From UBA8079 sp965205535 (lineage in GTDB: Bacteria > Pseudomonadota > Alphaproteobacteria > UBA6615): DNA of 64,000 nucleotides. The position numbers and the translations under genes are program-made. Each line of letters starts with the position of its first letter. Position 1 is the first letter of the stretch. Shown here one piece after another: positions 27,929-34,941 of the stretch. The notes under the pieces are model-generated. The model saw nothing but the letters and a program-made list of their open reading frames with translations, did not search any database and was not told the origin of the DNA. Location: contig CBDBHH010000005.1 in NCBI GenBank assembly GCA_965205535.1, positions 2,232,001-2,296,000 on the forward strand, written 5' to 3'.

Positions 27929-28005
27929 GGCGGAGTAGCTCAGCTGGTTAGAGCAGCGGAATCATAATCCGCGTGTCGGGGGTTCGAGTCCCTCCTCCGC
28001 TACCA
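27929..28005 (+). tRNA. tRNA-Met (CAT)
   Basis: A 77-base cloverleaf with encoded CCA. The anticodon stem GCGGA/TCCGC closes the loop ATCATAA, giving anticodon CAT. The T arm is GGGGGTTCGAGTCCCTC. Position 1 faces T72 as a G-U pair, so it is not the initiator. Elongator Met is most likely; tRNA-Ile2 (lysidine-modified CAT) cannot be excluded without modelling. The AT-rich island starts directly downstream. Confidence 0.93.
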
Positions 28006-28011
28006 ATTTTC

Positions 28012-28092
28012 CCTAATTTTATCAAATAGATACACAATTAGGTGCAGTTGCACTCTGGCTGGAAGCTGCTTCTGGGGGACATATGGGGGACA
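28012..28092 (+). repeat. Repeats at the island's tRNA-side end
   Basis: Behind the tRNA there is an inverted pair CCTAATT (28012-28018) and AATTAGG (28036-28042), then two direct copies of TGGGGGACA (28073-28081 and 28084-28092) 11 bases apart. An 11-base period puts both copies on one DNA face. I infer remnants of integrase binding sites; this is not shown. Confidence 0.45.
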
Positions 28093-28134
28093 AATTACAC
28101 TTACTTAACGTGTTCACCCATAGACAATCATGGA

Positions 28135-28353
28135 CTAAATCAAGTCGGAATAATGTGCCTTACAGCCACCCGATATGGATATTTCGTCCTTATCCATACG
28201 GGGGCAATCCTTGATTATGATACGTAGGGCTTCAACAAGTGACGCATCACGGCCCACAAGTTCTATAAACCGCTCTTTTGAATAGCGGCCTTTTCGGTGG
28301 CATTGGTCACATTTTATCGTGACCGTATCTTTTGGATAATCCCAGACGCGCAT
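28135..28353 (-). CDS. Small cysteine-rich protein of unknown function
   Basis: A 72-residue protein with CDQCHRKGRYSKERF and two later cysteines (KDCPRMDK and GGCKAHY), which together could bind one zinc ion as a ribbon. I do not recognise a named family. It lies 7 bp after the end of the leftward RelE-like toxin gene and may be cotranscribed with that module. Confidence 0.6.
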   Translation of the reverse strand: MRVWDYPKDTVTIKCDQCHRKGRYSKERFIELVGRDASLVEALRIIIKDCPRMDKDEISISGGCKAHYSDLI

Positions 28354-28360
28354 TGATTAA

Positions 28361-28642
28361 CTATCTCTTGGCGGCTTTGGCATAAACCTTACTCTTATCC
28401 CGTTTACCTATGGCAATAACGGATACAACGAGCTTTTGGTCTACCACCTCATATACAAGACGATAGCCAGCTTGCCTTAACTTCATCTTGTAGCGGTCTT
28501 TTGCGCCATGCAGCTTGTCTTTGGGTTTGCGCGGGTTTTCAAGGCGTTCAGCAAGTTTGGCTTTGAATTGAGCGCGAATGGTTGCACCTAGGCCGTTCCA
28601 TTCTTTTAATGCGGCAACGTGAAATTCTAAACTATAGGTCAC
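28361..28642 (-). CDS. RelE/ParE-family toxin
   Basis: A 93-residue toxin of the RelE superfamily. The conserved core KMKLRQAGYRLVYEVVD and the N-terminal LEFHVAALKEWNGL are typical, and basic residues at the end (KRDKSKVYAKAAKR) fit RNA binding. RelE-type toxins cleave mRNA on the ribosome. Its start overlaps the end of the antitoxin gene by 11 bases, the normal order (antitoxin first). Confidence 0.9.
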   Translation of the reverse strand: MTYSLEFHVAALKEWNGLGATIRAQFKAKLAERLENPRKPKDKLHGAKDRYKMKLRQAGYRLVYEVVDQKLVVSVIAIGKRDKSKVYAKAAKR

Positions 28643-28880
28643 TCAGGTCTACCGCAACGAAAGGCCCGTCTTTGCGTTCATCAGCAATGGCGTTTAGTTC
28701 TGCATCTTCTAGGCGTTCTACCATTGCTTGATATTCAGCAGCAGGGACACAATAGAAAGCTGGCTCATTACGGTTTAGGATGGCAACAGGCGCACCATCG
28801 CCAGCGGCAACAGTTCCCATAGGGTTCTTTTTCAAGTCGGTAACGCTTGCGGTCATATCCGCGAATATTGCATGTGTCAT
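28632..28880 (-). CDS. Phd/YefM-family antitoxin
   Basis: An 82-residue antitoxin. The N-terminal part (ADMTASVTDLKKNPMGTV) forms the DNA-binding and dimerisation fold of Phd/YefM, and the acidic C-terminal tail (AIADERKDGPFVAVDLSDL) is the toxin-wrapping segment. A start at the internal ATG giving MTASVTDL is possible. An inverted repeat just upstream is a candidate operator. Confidence 0.88.
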   Translation of the reverse strand: MTHAIFADMTASVTDLKKNPMGTVAAGDGAPVAILNRNEPAFYCVPAAEYQAMVERLEDAELNAIADERKDGPFVAVDLSDL

Positions 28881-28895
28881 ATGTCTGCCCTTGAT

Positions 28896-28935
28896 CTACT
28901 AATACTTATAGTAGTGCTTTTAATGATGCTTTTAA
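28896..28935. promoter_or_regulatory. Candidate operator region between the two TA modules
   Basis: A perfect inverted repeat CTACTA-7-TAGTAG (28896-28914) lies 15 bases upstream of the antitoxin start. It is followed by two direct copies of TGCTTTTAA (28915-28923 and 28927-28935) spaced 12 bases apart. The 121-bp gap holds the promoters of both divergent TA modules, so antitoxin binding here could control either or both. Confidence 0.5.
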
Positions 28936-29001
28936 AGGTGCTATATGTTGGCACTGAAAATAACTGATTGTCATTATGTATCCTGTAAGCTACAGTGACT
29001 T

Positions 29002-29295
29002 ATGTTAGAAGTTCGCCAGACAGAAATATTTACCAAGTGGATTGCCAATCTAAGAGACCGCCGTGCCAAGCAGAAAATCGCCGTTCGGATTGACCGCCTG
29101 ATAGTTGGAAACCTTGGTGACGTAAAGCCAGTTGGTGAAGGTGTAAGCGAACTACGGATACCAGAGGGTAAAGGATACCGCGTATATTTTGTTCAACGCG
29201 GTTCAGAGATTATTATTCTGCTTTGTGGCGGCGACAAGAAAACCCAGACTAAAGACATTGCAAGAGCAAAGGAAATGGCAAAGGAAACATTATGA
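29002..29295 (+). CDS. RelE/HigB-like toxin (Gp49-like, addiction-module killer)
   Basis: A 97-residue toxin of the phage-derived Gp49/HigB-like group. Typical sequence is EIFTKWIANLRDRRAKQKIAVR at the start and GKGYRVYFVQRGSEIIILLCGGDKKTQ in the core. The toxin gene precedes the antitoxin gene, the reversed order usual for this group, and the genes overlap by ATGA. Target is presumably mRNA in translation. Confidence 0.9.
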   Translation: MLEVRQTEIFTKWIANLRDRRAKQKIAVRIDRLIVGNLGDVKPVGEGVSELRIPEGKGYRVYFVQRGSEIIILLCGGDKKTQTKDIARAKEMAKETL

Positions 29296-29591
29296 CACTG
29301 AAAACAACAACATTCGATCCAGCCGAATATCTTGAAGATGATGATGTTCTGGCTGAATACCTAACAGACGCCATTGAAACTCAAGACGCGGCCTATATCG
29401 CACATTCCCTTGGCGTTGTAGCTAGAGCAAAAGGAATGTCCAAAATTGCCAGGGATGCCGATGTATCCCGTGAAAGCCTGTACCGCGCCCTTAGTGCTAA
29501 AGGAAACCCGGAGTTCGGAACCGTCTTGAAAGTGGTGTCCGCGTTGGGCTTGAAACTAACGGCTAGCACGACGAATACGAGCGCAAATTGA
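29292..29591 (+). CDS. HigA-like putative addiction-module antidote
   Basis: A 99-residue antitoxin with a helix-turn-helix: MSKIARDADVSRESLYRALS followed by GNPEFGTVLKVVSALGLKL, the signature of the addiction-module antidote family paired with Gp49-like toxins. The N-terminal FDPAEYLEDDDVLAEYL segment is also typical. It overlaps the toxin gene by ATGA. The 134 bp after it contain no supported gene except the small coupled frame at 29726. Confidence 0.9.
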   Translation: MTLKTTTFDPAEYLEDDDVLAEYLTDAIETQDAAYIAHSLGVVARAKGMSKIARDADVSRESLYRALSAKGNPEFGTVLKVVSALGLKLTASTTNTSAN

Positions 29592-29725
29592 AGGCAGACG
29601 CAATATCAGCATGAACCAATTGCGTGCCTATGCAAGGGCCGTGAAGCGACAGGGCCGTGAAGCGCAAATATCGCTGGTGTGATTTGTTTGTCGTAATTCT
29701 GGCAACAACGAAAGAAGGGACAGAT

Positions 29726-29791
29726 ATGGAATCCGGACTATTTACGGCGGTCTTGCTTGCCGCTCTTTTTTGCAAAGGTGTATACCCGTGA
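29726..29791 (+). CDS. Possible 21-residue coupled leader peptide
   Basis: An ATG with GAAGGGA eight bases upstream opens a 21-codon frame (MESGLFTAVLLAALFCKGVYP) whose stop overlaps the GTG start of the next gene (GTGA). The hydrophobic middle could insert in a membrane. It may exist only to couple translation of the membrane protein. Evidence is limited to the ribosome site and the overlap. Confidence 0.4.
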   Translation: MESGLFTAVLLAALFCKGVYP

Positions 29792-30309
29792 TTCGTTACT
29801 TTCAATTTGCCGCAAAAACCAGAGTTCTGATCTTGACGTTCATCGGAACTCTTCTGTTTGCTCTGGTGATCTTTCCCAACCTCCCGATCGGCGGTGAGAG
29901 CCTTGATGCACAACCCGAATATGATTTTGCGCTTGTTCATGAACTGATGGCTCAATATGGCGAAGATGGCCGCCGCGTCTATTCAATGGCCAGTCCCACT
30001 TTGGACACCCTGTTTCCACTGATCTATGTGACCTTTTTCGTCGGCCTGATTTACCGATTGCGTGCAAACGACCTGCTTGGCTGGCTTGCCATCATCCCGG
30101 TCATAACGGGGCTCGTTGATCTTGGCGAAAATATCCAGATCACTAATCTGTTGCTGCAATATCCCGACATTTCAGAAGGGCGGGTACAAAGCGCATCACT
30201 GTTTACACAAACCAAGACGATTCTTGTGCTTGTGACCGGGTTTCTCGTGGTCGGCTGCGTCCTGACGGCAACCGGAAAACACGTCCTCAGCGAGTTTCGA
30301 AACAGCTAA
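29788..30309 (+). CDS. Small integral membrane protein, unknown
   Basis: About 173 residues with four hydrophobic segments: an N-terminal one (ILTFIGTLLFALVIFPNLP), two central (FPLIYVTFFVGLIY and LGWLAIIPVITGLVDL) and a C-terminal one (ILVLVTGFLVVGCVL). The loop after the first segment is probably extracytoplasmic. GTG at 29788 with AAGGTG upstream was chosen over TTG at 29770. No family recognised. It belongs to the island cargo. Confidence 0.65.
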   Translation: MIRYFQFAAKTRVLILTFIGTLLFALVIFPNLPIGGESLDAQPEYDFALVHELMAQYGEDGRRVYSMASPTLDTLFPLIYVTFFVGLIYRLRANDLLGWLAIIPVITGLVDLGENIQITNLLLQYPDISEGRVQSASLFTQTKTILVLVTGFLVVGCVLTATGKHVLSEFRNS

Positions 30310-30374
30310 AGGCACGTCTTGGTGGACGCGATTCCGCAGGGCAGCCGGGGGAAACTGAAAATCCACCCTCAACA

Positions 30375-31100
30375 TCAATGCCCGCAGTTTTTGTAACCGC
30401 TTTCCAAACACTCCCTGGCCATCTGTTGCGCTTTTGTTATGTCGGACGGGGCCATTTCTTCGGCAATAAGCTCTCTGAGTTCTTGAGCGGGCTTATGCCC
30501 GTTCGCGCCAGAAATATTATACCACATATGCGCCAGCACGTACCCTTGCGCGACGCCCTCGCCCGTGGCGTACACCACGCCAAGGTTGTTCTGCGCTTGG
30601 GCGTTCCCCTGCTCGGCGGCCAGCCTGTACCACTTGACGGCTTCGGTGTAATCCTGCGCGACGCCCTCGCCCTTGTAGTACATCACGCCAAGGTTGTTCT
30701 GCGCTTGGGCGTCCCCCTGCTCGGCGGCTAGCCTGTACCACTTGGCGGCTTCGGTGTAATCCTGCGAGTGGAAATTTTTTGCGTATTTGTCCCATTTTCC
30801 TTGTCGGTACATATTGCCAAGTCTGAGTTGTGCAGAGATGTTCCCCTGCTCGGCGGCTAGGCTGTACCACTTGACGGCCTCGGTGTAATCCTGCGGAACG
30901 CCCACGCCATTGGCGTACATCCCGCCAAGGATTCCCTGCACGCTGGCGTTCCCCTGCTCGGCCAGTAGCCGCCATTCTTTCAGGGCGGTTTGATAATCTC
31001 CAGCCTTGGCCGCTTGCAGCCCTGCATCGAAGTCCTGCGCCAGTGTGCCGGATGGGAGCAGGGCAATAATGAGTGCTGCCGCCTGGATAATTTTACGCAT
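30375..31100 (-). CDS. Secreted Sel1-like repeat protein
   Basis: A 241-residue protein with a signal peptide (MRKIIQAAALIIALLPSGTLAQ) and five Sel1-like repeats of about 36 residues, each of the form YTEAVKWYRLAAEQGNAQAQ. Sel1 repeats form helical solenoids for protein binding; some secreted members take part in signalling or host contact. The later repeats are almost identical at the DNA level, so the array expanded recently. A C-terminal CLESGYKNCGH may be disulfide-linked. It is flanked downstream by the gene split by the IS. Confidence 0.85.
   Translation of the reverse strand: MRKIIQAAALIIALLPSGTLAQDFDAGLQAAKAGDYQTALKEWRLLAEQGNASVQGILGGMYANGVGVPQDYTEAVKWYSLAAEQGNISAQLRLGNMYRQGKWDKYAKNFHSQDYTEAAKWYRLAAEQGDAQAQNNLGVMYYKGEGVAQDYTEAVKWYRLAAEQGNAQAQNNLGVVYATGEGVAQGYVLAHMWYNISGANGHKPAQELRELIAEEMAPSDITKAQQMARECLESGYKNCGH
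30547..30762 (-). repeat. Near-identical 108-bp tandem repeat inside the Sel1 gene
   Basis: Two adjacent 108-bp units (30547-30654 and 30655-30762) encode consecutive Sel1 repeats and differ at few positions. The period equals 36 codons, so unit gain or loss would keep the frame. Confidence 0.85.
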
Positions 31101-31357
31101 AGATGAATTTCCTTGTGTTGTTGTTGAACTACAGCTTCACGCCTTTGCAGAACGTCTCGAACTGGCGTTTGTCGCGCGACAAACAAGGTGAGAATTCACC
31201 GTGGTTTGTGGGTGGTGTTCTTCTCAACACCCTTTGAATTTTTTGCGGACACATCGACGTTAAGAGAGTCAGGATAGGGAAATAACGGCAAATATTATGA
31301 GAATCAAAATCACTAGTGTGAGCTACTCCCCGATCATTGGACAGTTTTCGGTGTAAA

Positions 31358-32221
31358 TTAAGCTACTCTCTGCACCTGCTGATCGGGTTGGTTTTGATCG
31401 ATTGCCTGCCAGTAGATCACGGCAGGCGGTTTGCCGCCAAGGGCGGAATGCGGTCGCTCTTTGTTGTAGAACTCGATCCATTTTCGAATGCCGGCGCGAG
31501 CTTGTGACCCGGTCTCCCAGGCGTACAGGTAGACGCACTCGTATTTGAGGGAGCGCCACAGCCGTTCGACAAAGATGTTGTCGAGGAACCGTCCCTTGCC
31601 GTCCATGGAGATGCGCACACCCATCCGCTGCAGCCGGTCCGTCCATGCGAATGACGTGAACTGCGATCCCTGATCGGTGTTCACGATCTCCGGCGTGCCG
31701 AACTTGTGGATGGCCTCGTTTAACGCTTCGACACAGAAGTTGGCTTCCAGCGTGTTTGAGATGCGCCAGGCCAGCACCTTGCGGGTGAACCAGTCCATGA
31801 TCGCCACCAGATAGAGGAACCCGCGGCGCATCGGCAGATATGTGATGTCCGCTGCCCAGACCTGGTTCGGCCTATCCACCCTCAGCCCTTTGAGCAGATA
31901 AGGCCAGATCTTGTGACCCTTCGCCGGCCTGCTCGTGTTGGGCTTCTGGTAAATCGGCATTAGGCCCATGAGCCGCATCAGCCGGCGAATGCGCTTCTCA
32001 TTCACCCGATGCCCCTCATTGCGCAGGTGCCAGGTCATCTGACGAACACCGAAGAACGGCGTCTTCAGGAACTGTTCATCGATCTGCCGCATCAGGGCCA
32101 GGTTCATATCACTTTCGCCCGTCGGCGTGTAATAGAACGACGACCGAGAGATCGACAGCAGCGCGCACTGCTTGCCTACAGACAGATTGGGACGGTTGGG
32201 TTCAATCATGTTCCCCCTCAC
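31358..32221 (-). CDS. IS3-family transposase OrfB (DDE integrase)
   Basis: A 287-residue catalytic subunit with an HTH_21-like N-terminus (SISRSSFYYTP, FFGVRQMTWHLRNEGHRVN) and an rve integrase core. The DDE residues are in WAADITYLPM, VNTDQGSQFTS and DNIFVERLWRSLKYE. The GTG start overlaps the orfA stop (GTGA). A -1 slip in orfA at T TTT TTA would also join the frames without a stop, giving an OrfAB fusion. Confidence 0.94.
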   Translation of the reverse strand: MRGNMIEPNRPNLSVGKQCALLSISRSSFYYTPTGESDMNLALMRQIDEQFLKTPFFGVRQMTWHLRNEGHRVNEKRIRRLMRLMGLMPIYQKPNTSRPAKGHKIWPYLLKGLRVDRPNQVWAADITYLPMRRGFLYLVAIMDWFTRKVLAWRISNTLEANFCVEALNEAIHKFGTPEIVNTDQGSQFTSFAWTDRLQRMGVRISMDGKGRFLDNIFVERLWRSLKYECVYLYAWETGSQARAGIRKWIEFYNKERPHSALGGKPPAVIYWQAIDQNQPDQQVQRVA

Positions 32222-32511
32222 TTGCCGGTCCAGGGTTTGAGCTTTCTTGATAAAAAATCGTTGGCCACAGCCAACTCCCCGATCTTGGCGTGGAGTTCCC
32301 TGACCTGATCCTCATCGATCTCCGGCTTCTGTCGACCGCCCCGCTCGAATACGCCCGAGGCGCCTTCCAGCAGTGCACGCTTCCATTGATGGATCATGGT
32401 CGGGTGAACACCGAACCGGCTTGCCAGTTCGGATGCCGTCTCTTCGCCCTTCACCGCTTCAAGAGCAACCTTCGCCTTGAACTCGGGGGAGTGCTGCTTG
32501 CGTTTCGACAT
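32218..32511 (-). CDS. IS3-family transposase OrfA (helix-turn-helix)
   Basis: A 97-residue DNA-binding subunit of the HTH_Tnp_1 type: MSKRKQHSPEFKAKVALEA, then GETASELASRFGVHPTMIHQW as the helix-turn-helix, and a leucine-zipper-like tail (VRELHAKIGELAVANDFL). It ends with the slippery T TTT TTA run a few codons before its stop. Confidence 0.93.
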   Translation of the reverse strand: MSKRKQHSPEFKAKVALEAVKGEETASELASRFGVHPTMIHQWKRALLEGASGVFERGGRQKPEIDEDQVRELHAKIGELAVANDFLSRKLKPWTGK

Positions 32512-32903
32512 CGCTGATCTCCTTTTCGTCGAAGACCAGCAGACAACAAATCGTAGCTTACGTCAGTGTCCCATTTCCGGGGAGTAGCTCAGTGAGGTAA
32601 CCACAGATAAAATCGCCAATAATGTTTTGAGGGCATCATGCAGCAGGGCACCACATAGTAATGTTGTCTCCTCTAACCCATAAACAAATACACAAAACAG
32701 TAGAGACCACGGAAAAAAAAGGACCATTAGGGTGCTGATGATAGCGAAATGCCAAAAATCCAATATCAAATATGGATTTTCGATTTCTTCCTTATTTGCT
32801 TCGTTTTGCGTCACTCTACCGTCCTCGCCTTCTTGAAATTTTTCAACAGCTTACTGGAATTGTTAAGATTCGGTAAAACCGCATAACTTACCGATACCTT
32901 CCC

Positions 32904-33353
32904 TCAGCTTTCCCCGTCAACTATAGGGTGCGCTTCAATCAGGTCTGGCGTGCCAATTACATCGCCAAACAGTTGTTTGCGTATATCCTCGACCGTGTAT
33001 CCAACAGCTACCTGTTTTTTGTCGATCAGCATGCCATGCAGCTTGGCCTTGCCCATAATCGCGGAAACGGCGGCGGCGAGGTTGCTATTCTCCATTGCCG
33101 CTATGCGCGCCGCCTCAAGTTCCGCAGTGATTTTTTCGACAGTAACCATGGTGCGCTCTTGGGCTGATTCTTGCAGGGCTTCCAGTCTTGCCCTGATCTT
33201 GTCCTTGTCGGTTTCAACCTTGGCTTTCCTGTTCACCGTCTCTGGCTTCATACGTTCGGCATTGTAGGCTCTGCGATACGCTTCGCTGGCGTTGCCCGTT
33301 GTGATGTATTCATGGCAAAACTTTTCCTGCTTTATTGTTAGTTTGCGTTCCAA
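32904..33353 (-). CDS. Phage terminase small subunit, orphan
   Basis: A 149-residue protein starting LTIKQEKFCHEYITTGNASEAYRRA, the helix-turn-helix region of terminase small subunits, which recognise phage DNA for packaging. The middle is a coiled coil (TVEKITAELEAARIAAM), as in the oligomerisation part. I start at TTG 33353, which has AAGGAG six bases upstream. No large subunit, portal or capsid gene is nearby, so this is a phage remnant or part of a satellite. The 89 bp between it and the split membrane gene hold no feature I can support. Confidence 0.85.
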   Translation of the reverse strand: MERKLTIKQEKFCHEYITTGNASEAYRRAYNAERMKPETVNRKAKVETDKDKIRARLEALQESAQERTMVTVEKITAELEAARIAAMENSNLAAAVSAIMGKAKLHGMLIDKKQVAVGYTVEDIRKQLFGDVIGTPDLIEAHPIVDGES

Positions 33354-33372
33354 TTTATGCTCCTTTTCGAGA

Positions 33373-33549
33373 ATGAGCACCCGCAACAACCAAATGCCCC
33401 GCCTGTATCAGCCTGTTGATAAGCTGGTAGGTGATGTTGTTGAGAGACAAGACGCCGTTGTCGCTTTCCGACACATGACCAGAGCGGATGCCGTGGCACT
33501 GAAGCGGGTCTTCGTCGTGCCCGAGTGCTTACGCATGGCTCGCGTCTGA
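33373..33549 (+). CDS. Possible small protein at the island border
   Basis: A 58-codon frame (MSTRNNQMPRLYQPVDKLV and on) diverging from the terminase gene. I do not recognise it and the ribosome site is weak. Base composition rises to chromosomal level inside it, so it may straddle the island border or be chance. Confidence 0.25.
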   Translation: MSTRNNQMPRLYQPVDKLVGDVVERQDAVVAFRHMTRADAVALKRVFVVPECLRMARV

Positions 33550-33579
33550 TGTCGGATCCAACCGAATGGAGAACGAACC

Positions 33580-33970
33580 ATGTTGCAAGTCCACAATCCC
33601 GATACGATCGCCCCGCCCGTCGCCTTCTACAGCCATGGCATCGAGGTGCCTGCGGGTGCCCGCACCCTGCATATCGCCGGCGTCGTCGGCGTCACGCCGG
33701 AAGGCACCATGCCGATCGGCTTCGAGGCCCAGCACCGGCAGATCTGGCTGAACGTCATCGAAGTCCTCAAATCCGCGAACATGGGCGTGGAAGACCTGGT
33801 ACGCCTCAACGTGTTCTCGCTCGACCCGTCGGATGTGTTCATGGTCAGCGACGGCCGCCAGGAGTTCCTGAACGGCCATAAGCCCGGTATCGACCTATCT
33901 CGCGATCAAGGGGCTCGCGCGGCCCGAATTTCTGGTCGAAATGGATGCCATCGCCGCCAAGGTCGACTAA
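33580..33970 (+). pseudogene. RidA-family gene with a 1-base frameshift
   Basis: The first ~100 codons encode a RidA-type protein (VAFYSHGIEVPAGARTLHIA, FEAQHRQIWLNVIEVL) closely similar to the intact one at 26520. Around 33883-33892 the frame breaks: the expected C-terminus (STYLAIKGLARPEFLVEMDA, then IAAKVD and TAA at 33968-33970) continues in the +1 frame. One extra base in CCCGGTATCGACC explains it. As read, the zero frame runs on into unrelated residues. It may be a pseudogene or a sequencing error. It leads the bicupin-UxaA-SDR cluster. Confidence 0.82.
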
Positions 33971-34063
33971 CCCGTTGTGCCGGCGTCTTCGGGCGCCGGC
34001 CACGGTTCTTTCCGTGCCGGAACGGGTGTATGTTGGCGTTCGTTTTCGAGCGGGGAGGGCAGC

Positions 34064-34915
34064 ATGCACAAGGTCGAGACATTCGACGGCGCCGGATTGG
34101 CACCGCACCCGAAATATGGTGCCCATGCACAGGGGCTGAACTGGGCACCCTTCGTCGAGCATGCCGACGAGACGGTGCATATCTCCTATGGCGTTATCGA
34201 GGTCACCCCGGGCGGTGAGACCGAGCTCACGGTGCAGGCCCATGAAACCGGGATGTACCTGCTCGAGGGCGAGATCGATGTGATCCGGGACGGCCGGGCG
34301 TATCGGCTTGCCGCCGGCGACTTCATGCTGATCCCCACCGGTATCGCCCACGCCTACCGCAACGCCGGATCGGTTTCTGCGCGCTGGATCGAGATGTGCG
34401 CCCCCCAGCCCAAGGCCCCCGACGCCTGGCAGGACACCTGGTTTGACGGTGCAGCCGACTGGCCGGACGCGCCCGCCCTGATCAATCTGGCGGACCGGCG
34501 CGATCAGATGGTCGGGCATTACGACTACAGCCAGCACACCCCGCCGCTGACCATCACGCCGGACCTGGACGGGTTTTCCCAGCGCATGATGATCGACGAT
34601 GTGTTCGGTGCGGTGCACTTCAACATGTTCGTGATCAGTTTCGCCAACGGCGGGATATGCAACCACCACGACCATGCCTTCGAAGAGGCCTATTACGTGC
34701 TGGGTGGTGAAGTGGATATCGTCTTCGACGGGCAGGAATATCTGCTCAAGGAAGGCGACTTCGCCTGGACCGGCGTGGGTGCGCAGCATGCGTTTTTCCC
34801 CCGCGAGGGCACGCCGGTGCACTGGCTTGAGATACAGGCGCCCCAGCCGCCATTGCGCGACGGCGTGCGCTTCTATAGCCCGTGGGATAACCTGACCAAC
34901 GTTGTTAAGTTCTAG
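34064..34915 (+). CDS. Bicupin protein (possible ureidoglycine aminohydrolase-like)
   Basis: A 283-residue protein with two cupin barrels (residues ~45-115 and ~185-270). The second holds a full metal site: NHHDHAFEEAYYVLGG with the later histidine in GAQHAFF. The first lacks the HxH pair (VQAHETGMYLLEG) and is probably structural. This one-active-barrel plan resembles (S)-ureidoglycine aminohydrolase, but sugar-acid cupins are also possible given the UxaA gene next door. The ATG has GGGGAGGG upstream and was chosen over an earlier start. Confidence 0.8.
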   Translation: MHKVETFDGAGLAPHPKYGAHAQGLNWAPFVEHADETVHISYGVIEVTPGGETELTVQAHETGMYLLEGEIDVIRDGRAYRLAAGDFMLIPTGIAHAYRNAGSVSARWIEMCAPQPKAPDAWQDTWFDGAADWPDAPALINLADRRDQMVGHYDYSQHTPPLTITPDLDGFSQRMMIDDVFGAVHFNMFVISFANGGICNHHDHAFEEAYYVLGGEVDIVFDGQEYLLKEGDFAWTGVGAQHAFFPREGTPVHWLEIQAPQPPLRDGVRFYSPWDNLTNVVKF

Positions 34916-34941
34916 TCCGTAACCCATCTCAGTGAGCCCCG

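Larger units (their letters stand above)
31319..32591 (-). mobile_element. IS3-family insertion sequence, 1273 bp
   Basis: The element has a 14-bp perfect terminal inverted repeat (TGAGCTACTCCCCG at 31319-31332, complement at 32578-32591), with weaker matching further in. It carries an orfA/orfB pair and is flanked by 3-bp direct repeats GTG (31316-31318 and 32592-32594). All parts of an active IS3-family copy seem present. Its GC content is higher than that of the surrounding island, so it came from elsewhere. Confidence 0.93.
31269..32814 (-). pseudogene. Small membrane-protein gene split by the IS3 element
   Basis: The gene starts at GTG 32814 (MTQNEANKEE) and encodes two hydrophobic stretches (FAIISTLMVLFFPWSLLF and TLLAILSVVTS) before the IS breaks it at 32591. 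Removing the IS and one GTG target copy joins it in frame to 31269-31318, adding LVILILIIFAVISLS and a TGA stop: an 89-residue protein whose last helix becomes complete. In its present state translation runs a few codons into the IS and stops (SYSPEMGH). Original function unknown. Confidence 0.82.
28006..33549. mobile_element. tRNA-Met-associated genomic island (degenerate)
   Basis: The stretch from the tRNA 3' end to the second ridA gene is distinctly AT-richer than its surroundings, apart from the embedded IS. It holds accessory genes only: two toxin-antitoxin modules, unknown membrane or secreted proteins, an IS3 element and an orphan phage terminase subunit. Insertion at a tRNA 3' end is the usual habit of tyrosine-integrase elements. 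No integrase and no second copy of the tRNA 3' end was found by eye, so the element is probably decayed and the right border is approximate. The 129 bp next to the tRNA contain no gene I can support. Confidence 0.6.

Noticed and set aside
28042..28227. 61-codon frame after tRNA-Met
   Set aside because: No ribosome site or homology, and it overlaps the cysteine-rich protein gene on the other strand and the island-end repeats.
30547..30762. Regular repeats resembling a CRISPR array
   Set aside because: The repeats are 108 bp, directly adjacent without spacers, and encode Sel1 repeats in frame.
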